From contig JBANSL010000005.1 of assembly GCA_037127255.1 (NCBI GenBank), positions 6,138,001 through 6,202,000 on the forward strand: a stretch of 64,000 bases of DNA. The letters are read 5' to 3'. The notes beneath the pieces were generated by a model. It did no database searches and was not told the DNA's origin. It was given only the letters and a program-made list of their open reading frames with translations. The translations under genes and the position numbers were made by a program. Shown here in pieces: positions 24,930 to 36,296 of the stretch; the first letter of the stretch is position 1, and every line of letters begins with the position of its first letter. This DNA is from Persicaria tinctoria. Its lineage: Eukaryota > Streptophyta > Magnoliopsida > Caryophyllales > Polygonaceae.

Positions 24930-25262
24930 GACATGACAAAGTGTTAGTAGAAGTAAGTCAGCGACATGGTTCGCGTTCCTATATATGTGGTTGAGTTGGA
25001 CATCACAATCCTTACTAAGAAAGTCTTGACACTTTCGTATCAGGCTAGATAGGGTGCCGAGGAGAGCTAGTGTCATTGATGAGTTTAATCAATGTTTTAT
25101 TCGGATCTTAAACCTTTATTTATCATTTTTTTTATTCAATCCGACTCAATAACGATTCTCTGGTCGAAGACCTTTGTCCCACACGATTTGAAGACCATCC
25201 ACAATACCCCAAAACTTCGAGGCCGGAACCGAGCAAGAGCCCAGCCTTTGAACAAAGCCCCA
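24930..25262 (-). pseudogene. RNase H-like (RVT_3-type) fragment, copy 2
   Basis: Second copy of the fragment at 11438-11775. It reads QLNHIYRNANHVADLL with upstream text like VGYCGWSSN in another frame. About 40 bp extra sequence (around 25027-25055, before the AGGGTGCCGAGG block) is present compared with copy 1. Disabled by frameshifts. Confidence 0.65.
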
Positions 25263-25436
25263 TGCTAGTAAAAGTAGTAATGAAATCAATTTGCTTATCT
25301 ATTGCTTATTTGCTTATAAATAAATAGTTATATATGATTATAATTTTATTGATTTTTATATGGAGAATTTGCAGGGAGTAACTCATTTTTCCTTTAAATA
25401 TAAAGTAGAACGTCACATTACGTAGTTCTCTTGATG

Positions 25437-25438
<2 letters not shown>

Positions 25439-25511
<73 letters not shown>
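25439..25511 (+). repeat. (AT)n microsatellite
   Basis: About 36 AT units. The corresponding place in copy 1 (about 11980-11990) has only about five, so this array expanded after the duplication. The poly-Ile-Tyr frame across it is an artefact. Confidence 0.97.
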
Positions 25512-25515
<4 letters not shown>

Positions 25516-25784
25516 CTTCAAATAAAAACAAAAATATATGAATAGATCGACATGTTATAAATTACTTACGGATCAATCTAAAACCACGTGATCGATTGAC
25601 CACATGTTAAAATACATATCACAAATCCTGCCTTGATTTAATTTTTATTTCAAATGTTATATGAGTACGTAATTGAATATATAGGCGCGCAATGTGCTTA
25701 AACATGGCGAACAAACATATCCATCTTAGTCATTTTTACATAATTTTCTTTGGAATGCATGATCATACGTAACTAGTTAGAGGC

Positions 25785-27260
<1,476 letters not shown>

Positions 27261-27464
27261 GTTAGAGGCTACCTAACTATTTTTGTTTTACATAAATTGA
27301 TTTATTATAGAAAATCATCATATATATCATATATTTGATACTCTTTTCTATAACGCATATTGCCTAAAAACAAAAGAAACAAAAATCACGTGCAAAATCT
27401 AACCAAGGTTGTATGGCTAAGAATTACGTGCAAAACATAGATGGGATGAGAATATATACATATC

Positions 27465-27955
27465 TTTTATTAGATAAGAATTCGAGTTCAGACATATCTG
27501 AACTCGATGACCGATCAAGCCGGTAGACCGTAGACGGGAGAACCGTCTAAAACCAAAACATACAACAATGCATAACGGTGCAAACTCAGACAAACACACT
27601 CGATCTATAAAAAAACGAAACCAAATAGACCTAAACCAAACTGGATGTGGACGAAGACGACGGACGAAGTCAAGCCCTACTCAGAAAAAAGAACCGTATG
27701 CTAGCGATATATTAGGACCCGATCTTCCCATAGGCAGTGAGGACGAACTCCAGGAAAGCAGTCAATCCCGAGTAGTGGAGACGTCATGCACGATACACAC
27801 TACCACGATCCCAATACCTATATATCCCGACCCCGACAGCCAGAACCAAATCCACGAAGAACTTCTTCGCCAAGCCACACCACCGCATAGATGCACACCG
27901 CCTGAGTAAAGAGCACCCAGAAACCCTATCGGGATTTAGTCAACCGTAGTGGGAT
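27465..27955 (-). mobile_element. non-coding poly(A) element with 3' hairpin, copy 2
   Basis: Counterpart of 12431-12917. The T-rich end is degraded (27466-27471), and the hairpin at 27483-27506 has half-stem CGAGTTCAGA and loop CATA, so the stem is kept while the loop changed. The tail in RNA sense is CGAATTCTTATCTAAT. A 113-codon plus-strand frame (27568-27909) crosses it but is not preserved in copy 1, so I do not call it a gene. Confidence 0.62.
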
Positions 27956-28236
27956 TTAGTATACGCCCGTACAAACCGCGGGGTTTGGTACCCTTACGGG
28001 AGTTTTTTTTTTTATTATTAGGAAAGAATTCGGGCGAGCGAGCTCTACCCGGCAGCATCCTTATCATCCACACCCCAGGCAGAGTGGGAAAGATGTGCAA
28101 CCTTATCATCCACTCTGTTGCCTAAACGGGGAACATGAAAGAAAGAGACTTCTTTCAAAGTCGATAGGAGTTTAATATCTGACATAATCAGCTCAATTTC
28201 CCAAGGACATTTAGAATTTTGATTGAGGTGGTTTAT

Positions 28237-29863
28237 TGACGGGATGAAAATCGTTGATTCCCAATCAAATAGTTCCCACTCTCACAAATTAGTATAATTG
28301 GCAAGAAAGGGGTCGAATCCTCGGGAGATTTAAGATTTCACAATGCAATTTGATCACCAACAAGTAACAAAAGTGGGAAAAGATGCGACTTTTAAATAAG
28401 AACAAGTAAAGTAAAGTAAAGATGGAATTTTGTTGTAAAATCAAGAGTAGAGAACGGTTCCACCCACGAATTCTTTGACATTGGTTGGCTTATCGATCAT
28501 CGAATTCTTTTCAAGCTATTAACTTTCCTACAAATTCCTCTCGTCTTGGTTTATATGGATTAAAAGTCCTACGAGTCCAATTAATCCCTTACACCTCAAT
28601 GCAATCATAACACGGTTAAGATTTAACAAGGAGATAGCACAATATCCCAAGAACTTGAGCACATAAATAACACCAATTAAACACGGTAAATCGATGTTTA
28701 AGATATATGTCAACTTCCTACATAATCATGCTTCAAACACGGAATCCACAATCTTATGCATGCTACTATAGAAATAACGCAAATACGAAAGCATTAAATC
28801 TTAGCACGAAATCAATATTATCAAGTCGGCCAAGCAAGATAACATCAATAACATAACAATAAGCACAAGGAAGTTGAAGGAATTATAATAGAGGAAAGAT
28901 AACTTGAATTAAAAACTCACAATTCACCAACCAAGTCTCCGAAAACGTAGGCGAAACACTAGTAAAATTAGCCGCTCATGGCTTACCTAAGCTCTCTTCT
29001 CTTCTATGGTGATTGATCCAATTGAAAACTTAATTAAACTAAGCCTAGAACATCCTATTTATAAGCCTAATGTCTTCCATAAAAGGTAGATAAAAGATAG
29101 ATAAAAGATAGAAACTTCCTAAACAAACTAGATAAAAGATAGAACTTTCCTAAATTAATTCAGCGTCGGAATCCGCTGGCAGCGAGAAATTTCCGCTGGC
29201 AGCGAATGGCCTTGATTGAGCTTCTGTTGGATTTCCGCTACCAACTCGCTGGCACACTCGCTGGCAGCGACTTTTCCATGCCTTAGAATTTTTTTCATCC
29301 TCTTCGAGTCCTTCCTTCCGCTTCCGCGAGACACTGAACTCGCTGCCGCGAGCTGGGGCTTCCGCTGCCGTGAGTGGCCGAAGCTTCGTCCCCCTGATGA
29401 TTTTCGCTGGCAGCGGAATTTTCCGTGGCAGCGGACGTCTCGCTGCAGCGGAATCAGTCGCTAGCAGCGGACTCGCTTGCCCTTCCTCTCTCGCTGGCTC
29501 TCTCTTCCCGCGGGCTCTCTCTCGCTGGCTCTGCCGGGCTCCATGCTTTTGGTTCCACTCGCTGCCAGCGAATGAAATTCCGCTGGCAGCGAAATCTGCC
29601 CAGGAACTTGATTCTTCATTGTTCTTCCCTCGTTCTTTATCTTCTCAGCTTGATTTCTTGACTTCCCTTGGCCATGTTTAACAGCTTTCCCTTGCTTTCC
29701 ACCATGTCGGATCTACGATTCTGCACAATTCAACCGAAATAGCGTAGATTCCGAACTTTTCCACAAAAAGAGTTTAATCTAAATTAACACTAAAACATGC
29801 ATATTCTACAATGTAAATGCAACTAAATTATCCTATAATGCCCATTAGAAATGTGCATTATCA
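28237..29863 (-). mobile_element. solo LTR (1627 bp) in LINE copy E
   Basis: Begins TGACGGGATG and ends TTATCA on the plus strand, flanked by the perfect 5-bp duplication TTTAT (28232-28236 and 29864-29868); LINE sequence continues collinearly on both sides. No internal region remains, so this is a recombined solo LTR. Read on the minus strand it starts TGATAATGCACATTTC and ends ATTTTCATCCCGTCA, which resembles LTRs of the large Tat/Ogre-like Gypsy elements; the orientation is inferred from that. It contains a cluster of CGCTGGCAGCG palindromes at 29160-29590. Confidence 0.88.
29160..29595. repeat. irregular palindrome cluster CGCTGGCAGCG in the solo LTR
   Basis: The motif CCGCTGGCAGCGGA, or the shorter CGCTGNCAGCG, recurs at least nine times (first near 29176, last near 29580) with irregular spacing, often interleaved with TCGCTGGC half-copies. 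Each copy is self-complementary. GC content is far above the rest of the LTR. Spacing is too uneven for CRISPR or a simple tandem repeat. Confidence 0.85.
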
Positions 29864-32800
29864 TTTATAATTATACTAGAATCACATTCTATGTGGATTT
29901 TGTCGATATGGAGTCGAGTTGCGTGTTGATTCCTAGTTTTAGAGCAAGAGCCTCCGCTTTTAAGGGACTTTGTTTACCAAGCTTTTCATAGCATATTTGT
30001 ATTGGGCGTCCTTTCCAGTCCCTGATTATGACTCCAGCCGATCTATCATTGTTTATAATTGTGGATCCATAAAAATTGAGCTTGAGAGTTCCCCACGGGG
30101 GTTTCCGCCATGTAACTCTATCATGCTTTTTTTTCTTCTTTGGTTGGTTGGGGTGTTGTGTGTGTAAGAGGAAATCCTCATCTAGACTACACTCCATTTG
30201 AGATGTTTTCCTCCAATTCTCCTTGTGAGTTTTGATAATACGTAATAAAGTATCTCTAAGCGGGAAAGGAACCTGCTTGAACACGAGTTGGTTTCGACTG
30301 TACCAAGCAGACCACCAAGTGAAGGCAAGTCCCACTTTCGCCGTAGAAGCAAGATTGCTCCCAATAAACGACATGATATGTCTAATGTCTCGAGAATGAG
30401 TTATCATACTTGATATTGTTAAGTTTATGTGAGAAGGAAGACTAAATAAAGAGCGCACATAATGGCATTCTAACAAGAGGTGAACATCATCTTCGGTCGC
30501 ACAATTGCACAGGCTACAGGTAGAACGAACAGAGGTCCCACGACAGGCCAGTCTAGATGCAGTTGGAAGACCTCCCTAACAAACCTTCCATAGGAAATTT
30601 TTGATCTTAGGTGGAATATCCAAATTCCATATCCATGCGTTTTTGTCTAAGTCGAGAGCGGATTGAGATGTGATGAGTTTGTATGCACTCGAAGTGGTGA
30701 ACCAACCCTCTCTATCCGGCCACCAATATAGCCTGTCCTCAAAGGAAGATACAGGAAGAGGAATGTCCAAGATATCTTTGACTATGTCAGCAGGTAGCCT
30801 ACTGTAAAGTTTTCCCATCCACCATCTACCTCCCATAATGTATTCACTAACGGTTTCCTCCATGTTCCCGATTTGGGGGCAACCTTCCCTAGACTGCAGA
30901 GATAAGGTTGTAATCCAATTATCCGTCCAGAATTTGATAGATTTCCCATTTCCAACAGACCATATAAGCCCCGATTTGAATTTATCGATGAGAGTTGTCA
31001 GCTTAGCCCATTGCCAGGAGGAGTCGCCTCGTTTCTTGTATTCAAGAATGTTAGCAGAGCGTAAATACTTGTTTTGAATTAGTTTAACCCAGACATTGTC
31101 TGGTTCAGCCAGAATTTTCCATAGTAATTTCATTTGAAGAGATTCGTTCATTTCTTTGGACTTCCTAAGCCCTAATCCCCCACACTTCTTTGGTCTGCAA
31201 ATCCTATCCCAACTAATAACCGGACGTTGTTGAAGATCTTTATTCCAAAAGAAAGTCCTATTAATCTGGTCCAACTCTTTATGTATTGAAGCGGGTAAAA
31301 GAAAGTTTTGCATTGTATACAGTGGTTTGGCAGATAAATTTGTGTTGATTAGGATTGCGCGTCCTTGTTGAGATAAGGCATCGGCTCGCCATTTGCTTAG
31401 TTGTTCTTTAGATTTACAAATGATGTCTTCAAAAGTATGTTTGTTCACTCTGCCATTAATAATCGGACAGCCGAGATATTTTTCCAATGAATTCTCGTTA
31501 GTGATATTCAAGCAACTACTAAGCTCTGAAATCCTAGAGTTCGAAATGCCTTTTGTAGCTTGGAAACATGATTTATGATAATTGACTTTTTGTCCCGAGA
31601 CTCTACAATATGAATCAATTATTGTCTTAATCCTTTTCCCAGCATCAACACTGCCCCTTGTGAAAATAATGATGTCATCAGCAAAGGATAAGAAAGGAAC
31701 CCGAGGGCCATTCCTGCCGAAGGAAAAACCAATAGGACTGTTATCCAAATTAGTTTCCGCCGAGAGTTTCCGTGCAAGGATTTCTGCACCCAGGATAAAC
31801 AAGAAAGGGGATAAAAGATCTCCCTAGCGGAGACCACGAGAGGGGAGGAACATATCGGTAGGACCATTGTTTACTAACACTGAGAATGAAACAGCCGTTA
31901 CACATTCCATCACCCAAGCAATGAAAGTATGGTGAAAACCAAATTTTTCTAAGATCTTTTTTGTAAAATTCCAATCAACTCTATCGTATGCTTTTTCCAT
32001 ATCTAGTTTTATCGCCAACCAACCCTCACAGCCCGAACGCGACCTAAAAGAGTGAAAGATTTCGTGAGCTATCAGAACATTATCTTGAATGGCCCGGTCT
32101 GAAACAAACGCACCCTGTAAAGGGTGGATTAGTTTACCGATGATTGTCTTGATTCTTTCTGTCAAAATTTTTGATATGATTTTATATAGTGTTGAGCATA
32201 GGCTGATTGGACGGTAGTGGCTTGTGGTAGAAGGGTTGTCTCGCTTCGGTAGTAGTGAAATAAATGTATGATTTATTTGTTTAAGAATTTTTCTGGAGTG
32301 AAAAAACCCTTTAACAACTCTAATAATCGATACACCAACAATGTCCCAATACTTCTTATAGAATTCGGCTGTTATCCCATCCAGACCCGGAGATTTATTT
32401 TTACCCAAACTAAACACTGCAGATTTGATTTCATTGTTCGACGGATGTCGAATGAGGAACTCATTTTCCTCAGTGGTGATGGAAGGATGGATTAGGTTAA
32501 GCATTTCATTTAGAAGTTTATCATCGATTGGTTCCTTCTTGAATCTTTTTTCGAAATCATTTTTAATTTCATTTATAACATTTTCTTCTCCTACTATTAA
32601 TGTGCCTTCTATAGAAGTTATGTTGCGAATCTATTTCCTATGTCTTCTACCAGAGGCAACACGATGAAAATAAGAAGTGTTAGAGTCTGACAACTTCAGA
32701 TGCTTCGTTTTAGCTCTTTGATTCCAAAAAGTTTTCTGAAACAGGAGTAGTTTTTCCTTTTTTCTAATGAGGCAGTTTTCCTTACTATTGGTTCTCTGTA

Positions 32801-33765
32801 TGTTATTTACTAATCCTACTTATTGTATTTTAAGCAATTCGTTCTCCACCTCTTTCAATTGACGAAAAATATTTCCAAAGGTGAACTTATTCCATTCCTT
32901 TGCTTTTTTCTTAAGAATTTTTTGTTTAAAGATAAGTTGGAACATAGTAGTTCTGTGCAAGAAGCTCGCCAGGATTGTTTGACGAAGTTGCGAAAGTCCT
33001 TTCGCTGAAGCCAAGTGTTTTCAAACTTGAAAGGAGGAGCTTTGAAAGTAGTATTATTCTCAAGTGTTATTGATATGGGACAGTGATCTGATGTTGAAAT
33101 GGCCCCATTATTGGTAATTAGGTTGGGGAATTTATGAAGGACTTGGGGATGGACAAGAACCCGATCCAACTTTTCACGAATGTTGTTCTCCTCCTCTTGA
33201 TTCTTTCTCCACGTGAAAGGGTTCCCGTAAGTAGGAAGATCCGAGAGCGAATAGTCATTTATGAAATTTAGGAGTCTGGTAAACCGGGAGAAACGGGAAT
33301 CATCTCCTTCTTGTTTGTCTGAACTACATAAGATTTCATTTAGATCTCCTAACACAATACAAGGGAGAGACGAGGTATTCACAATTGAAGTTAGTGTTTC
33401 CCAGAACGTGTCCTTCTCATTAGGGGCCGGAGGGGCATACACAAATAGAAGGAGAGTCTTAAAATTATCATTTACATTTTCGTAACGTAAACCTATGATA
33501 CGAGGAAGGTGAATTTCTACAGAAATAATTTCATTCGGCAATTGGTGGGTTTTCCATAAGATACCAAGCCCACCTGAGCGCTCAGTAGCAGGCGACCATA
33601 TAGCCTCATCAAAGCCAGCGTATTTCCATAATTTGTCTTCGGGGATGAGTTCTGATTTTGTTTCAGCTAACGACAAAATTTGGATATGCTCGTTTTTACA
33701 TAACGCATCAATTTCTAACCAAAAGGTCCTTTTACCTATACCTCTGCAGTTCCAATAACAAACTT

Positions 33766-34749
33766 TCATTTATAACAAACTATATGGTGGGATTGAGGCG
33801 GAGATTTACTGACCCCATCCATTTGGTACCAAACTAAAGTTTTCTTAGTAGGTTGAATGCCTACTCGAGAGAAAAGATCACATAGAAATGAATCAAACCA
33901 TAGTATGAGTACATATTCTCCAATAAACATAAACGTTTTTCCAATAAAATGTCCATGATTATAGCCCTTGAAAGGGAGGTATGTGCAATGTTTTAATTCA
34001 GATTGAGCAAGGCAATTTTTTGCCAGTCTAAGATATACACTCACATAACTGTCATTAACCATGATAAATATGCACACGAGGCAGTCAAAAACCTTTAACC
34101 ATTGCCTAGTCAATCCAACAGAGTAATGCAATTTACCGGTTACCAAATAATCTATGTTACTAGCGCAGTGCAAGGCTATAATGAACTGGTTACAACCCAA
34201 TAAAAGTGGGGACAAGAAGCATACGGTAATGGGGCCTATGTACCAAACCTTTTTCCAGAAGTCCTTAGACTTCAAATTTGGAAGCACATATTGATAATTA
34301 ATGAAGATTTCATTAAAAAACGGCAAAGGAACAAGAAGCCAAGTGCCAACTCCGCCAAGAGTAGCTACATGAGTCATAACAGGTGAATTTGGGTTATATT
34401 TGACAGCAAACCTGCATAGAAGGCTTAGATGAGCAGCCAAGCAGGGAGCAAAACCATAAGCAAACAAAAACTCAATGCAGATGAGATAGGAATTAGTTGG
34501 AGGAGAATCAAACATCTGAGAGAAAACCCAAAGGAAATCTATAAGATATTTGATTTTGTTACTAGAAACCCAAAGGGATAATTTACATACAATAGACCTA
34601 CATAGAGATTTAGATTCATTACACATATAAGCAATTCGAGTGCATTGATAGCCTTTAGAAGATAAATTCGAGCAAGATGACGTACCCAACCATACGTACA
34701 TCAACCATATATAAAGACTACACCGATCGATTGACTTTACAAACTTCAT
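33766..34749 (-). CDS. 327-codon frame immediately upstream of LINE copy E ORF2
   Basis: Open from ATG 34749 to TGA 33768-33766, overlapping the ORF2 ATG by the tetranucleotide ATGA. The product is strongly hydrophobic, with several stretches that look like membrane segments (around residues 95-112, 150-165, 175-200, 222-235 and 275-295) and many Cys residues. No domain recognised. Positionally equivalent to the 371-codon frame of copy C and the 295-codon frame of copy F; sequence similarity among the three is at best weak by eye. Confidence 0.5.
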   Translation of the reverse strand: MKFVKSIDRCSLYIWLMYVWLGTSSCSNLSSKGYQCTRIAYMCNESKSLCRSIVCKLSLWVSSNKIKYLIDFLWVFSQMFDSPPTNSYLICIEFLFAYGFAPCLAAHLSLLCRFAVKYNPNSPVMTHVATLGGVGTWLLVPLPFFNEIFINYQYVLPNLKSKDFWKKVWYIGPITVCFLSPLLLGCNQFIIALHCASNIDYLVTGKLHYSVGLTRQWLKVFDCLVCIFIMVNDSYVSVYLRLAKNCLAQSELKHCTYLPFKGYNHGHFIGKTFMFIGEYVLILWFDSFLCDLFSRVGIQPTKKTLVWYQMDGVSKSPPQSHHIVCYK

Positions 34750-34764
34750 CCATAGTTGAAATGA

Positions 34765-35673
34765 TCAGCCAATAGCATTGCAGCTATAATTCCAAACAAC
34801 CAAAGACTTCTTGGGAGATTGATACTCTACAAAGATCAGACCACCCATCGCGATCCATAACCACATGATACGCAGCTTAACAAGGTTTCTGACTCTCTCT
34901 CCCTTTACTTCGAAGCTTGCACATCTAAAATTGTTCAAACAGCAAGGATGGATGAACCAAAAGAGATGCAGAAGAATTTCTTCAATATAGGGTTTAGGGC
35001 CCTTTCGGGGGGTGTTTGATAGGGGCTCGTGTGAGGAGACCCTTAACGGTTTCTTTCCACCGGACATGTCCGAGGCATTTATAGCAATCAAAGAAGTCAA
35101 CCACCAGTTAGTATAATAAGATAAGATCGATTTAACAGAGTAAAGTGAGAAGAGAAGATTTATAAGATTCATTCGAAACCACAAATCTAGATTTATATTG
35201 CAGCTAAGGAAGAAAAACCCTTTGAAAGCAGGACTAAGTAACCCTTTGAAATCTAGATTTATAATGTAAGCCTGGTAAGGGTGATAACTAACCAAGAACC
35301 AACAACAGATGATATTGTTTCTAAAAACAAATTTATTATTCTGGACCTTACCAAGGATGTAGTTGAGATTTGCCTTCTCAAAGGACTTACGCCTGGATTT
35401 TCTACTTGCCATGCCTGACAAAGAAAGAACAGCCCCGTCCTTGAGTAACTTACTCCCCTCTAAGGTGTGTATTCCGCCGAAGCGGGGTTTGGGGCCCGAA
35501 GATCGGGGGTTGTACCATGGATTAGCAATGGACGCTGAATCCGTGGTTTTTTTGTCGTTGTTTTCTCCGACCGAGAACATCTCAAACAAAGGACATGACA
35601 CTTTGTTAAAAAACTTGTTGAAAGAAGCAGTAAGGGAGCTTGAAGGAAAGGGAAGAGGAGTGCAAGTTCTCAA
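34765..35673 (-). CDS. 302-codon frame in LINE copy E in place of ORF1
   Basis: Lies between the 5' UTR and the 327-codon frame, separated from the latter by 15 nt. Residues about 29-107 look like a hydrophilic LINE ORF1 N-terminus (MFSVGENNDKK..., then a basic KSRRKSFEK stretch). The rest is hydrophobic and Cys-rich with no CX2CX4HX4C knuckle. A candidate splice-donor-like TTGGTAAGG lies at about 35347-35355, where the two halves meet, so the frame may be a fusion left by deletion of the ORF1 body. Function unknown. Confidence 0.4.
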   Translation of the reverse strand: MRTCTPLPFPSSSLTASFNKFFNKVSCPLFEMFSVGENNDKKTTDSASIANPWYNPRSSGPKPRFGGIHTLEGSKLLKDGAVLSLSGMASRKSRRKSFEKANLNYILGKVQNNKFVFRNNIICCWFLVSYHPYQAYIINLDFKGLLSPAFKGFFFLSCNINLDLWFRMNLINLLFSLYSVKSILSYYTNWWLTSLIAINASDMSGGKKPLRVSSHEPLSNTPRKGPKPYIEEILLHLFWFIHPCCLNNFRCASFEVKGERVRNLVKLRIMWLWIAMGGLIFVEYQSPKKSLVVWNYSCNAIG

Positions 35674-36218
35674 CCCAACCGACCAAGCCCTTAACTCAGA
35701 ATAGAAGAGAGAAGGAAGAAGAGTAAGAGAAGAAATCGCACCTAACCTCCATCCATGGCAATGTCAGGCGCTGCCGCCGACAGCAGACCCCCATTGCACA
35801 AATAATAGCATAGTGCAGCACCACCACCCCTTCCAGCGAGACTCTGTTTTTCGTTTTTTGAAGTTTTTACCCACCTTCTCGACTCTTCGACTACCGAATT
35901 CATGACTATCAAAGCTTCGACCACCGCACACACAGACCAAGATAATCACCCGGTGGACGAGAGCAGATGGGGATGATTGTGGTTTTTGGGGCGTGAGGAC
36001 GCCGAGATTGAGGCTCGATTCAGCATCGAGGTGGGTTTCGTGGCTCGAATCGGATTGAGTCCCGCCGGAATATACGATATCTTTAGGGATTTGGGGTTTT
36101 GCAATTAGGAATTGGGAGCGCGTGGAACTAAAGGCCAGTGCGTTCATTTTGCCCAGAAAAGGGTTTTTTGCGACTAAACGTACTCTTTAATTAATTTGGG
36201 GAAAGTCCCTTACGGGAG

Positions 36219-36296
36219 GATATGTATGTATGAGTCCGACAAATTTATAAAATTATTACTCCGTAGTATTTATAATTTTTATCAAAGAAAGAGCAA
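36219..36296. repeat. duplicated unit, copy 2, short middle piece
   Basis: About 80 bp between LINE copies E and F, matching 22560-22655 without the expanded ATGT array. It proves that E and F are two separate insertions into one ancestral unit. Confidence 0.88.

Larger units (their letters stand above)
28045..33769 (-). pseudogene. LINE copy E ORF2 (endonuclease, RT, RNase H)
   Basis: Starts at 33769 with KVCYWNCRGIG; the endonuclease motifs AETKSE, LGDLNEI and STSDHCPI are present. A frameshift near 32940 precedes KEWNKFTFGNIFRQLKEVE. The RT frame 32504-31824 has KNKSPGLDG; a CAG-to-TAG change at about 31823-31825 hits the RQGDPLSP motif. The next frame, 31802-30576, has FADD. A stop near 30575 precedes the Cys cluster. 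In RNase H (frame 30476-29889) the first catalytic Asp is replaced: LNFYGS instead of LNFDGS. The C-terminus is split by a solo LTR and ends at TAG 28045-28047 inside the 3' hairpin. Confidence 0.9.
28003..36206 (-). mobile_element. L1-type LINE copy E, near full length but lacking the ORF1 zinc knuckle
   Basis: Flanked by the 12-bp duplication CCCTTACGGGAG (27991-28002 and 36207-36218). T-run from 28003, RNA-sense hairpin at about 28030-28054, ORF2 from ATG 33769, then two consecutive long frames (33766-34749 and 34765-35673) and a 5' UTR to about 36206. No zinc knuckle is present upstream of ORF2, so ORF1 is missing or replaced. A solo LTR (28237-29863) interrupts the RNase H part. Confidence 0.92.

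Noticed and set aside
25306..25521. Ile-Tyr repeat frame, and similar ones at 26570-26969
   Set aside because: Translations of (AT)n arrays on either strand.
27568..27909. 113-codon plus-strand frame
   Set aside because: Runs antisense through a non-coding poly(A) element; the duplicate at 12530-12870 does not keep the frame.
29160..29681. Possible CRISPR-like array or Ser/Ala/Arg-rich gene
   Set aside because: Repeat spacing is irregular, units are palindromes of 11-14 bp within a plant solo LTR, and the overlapping frames have no domain.
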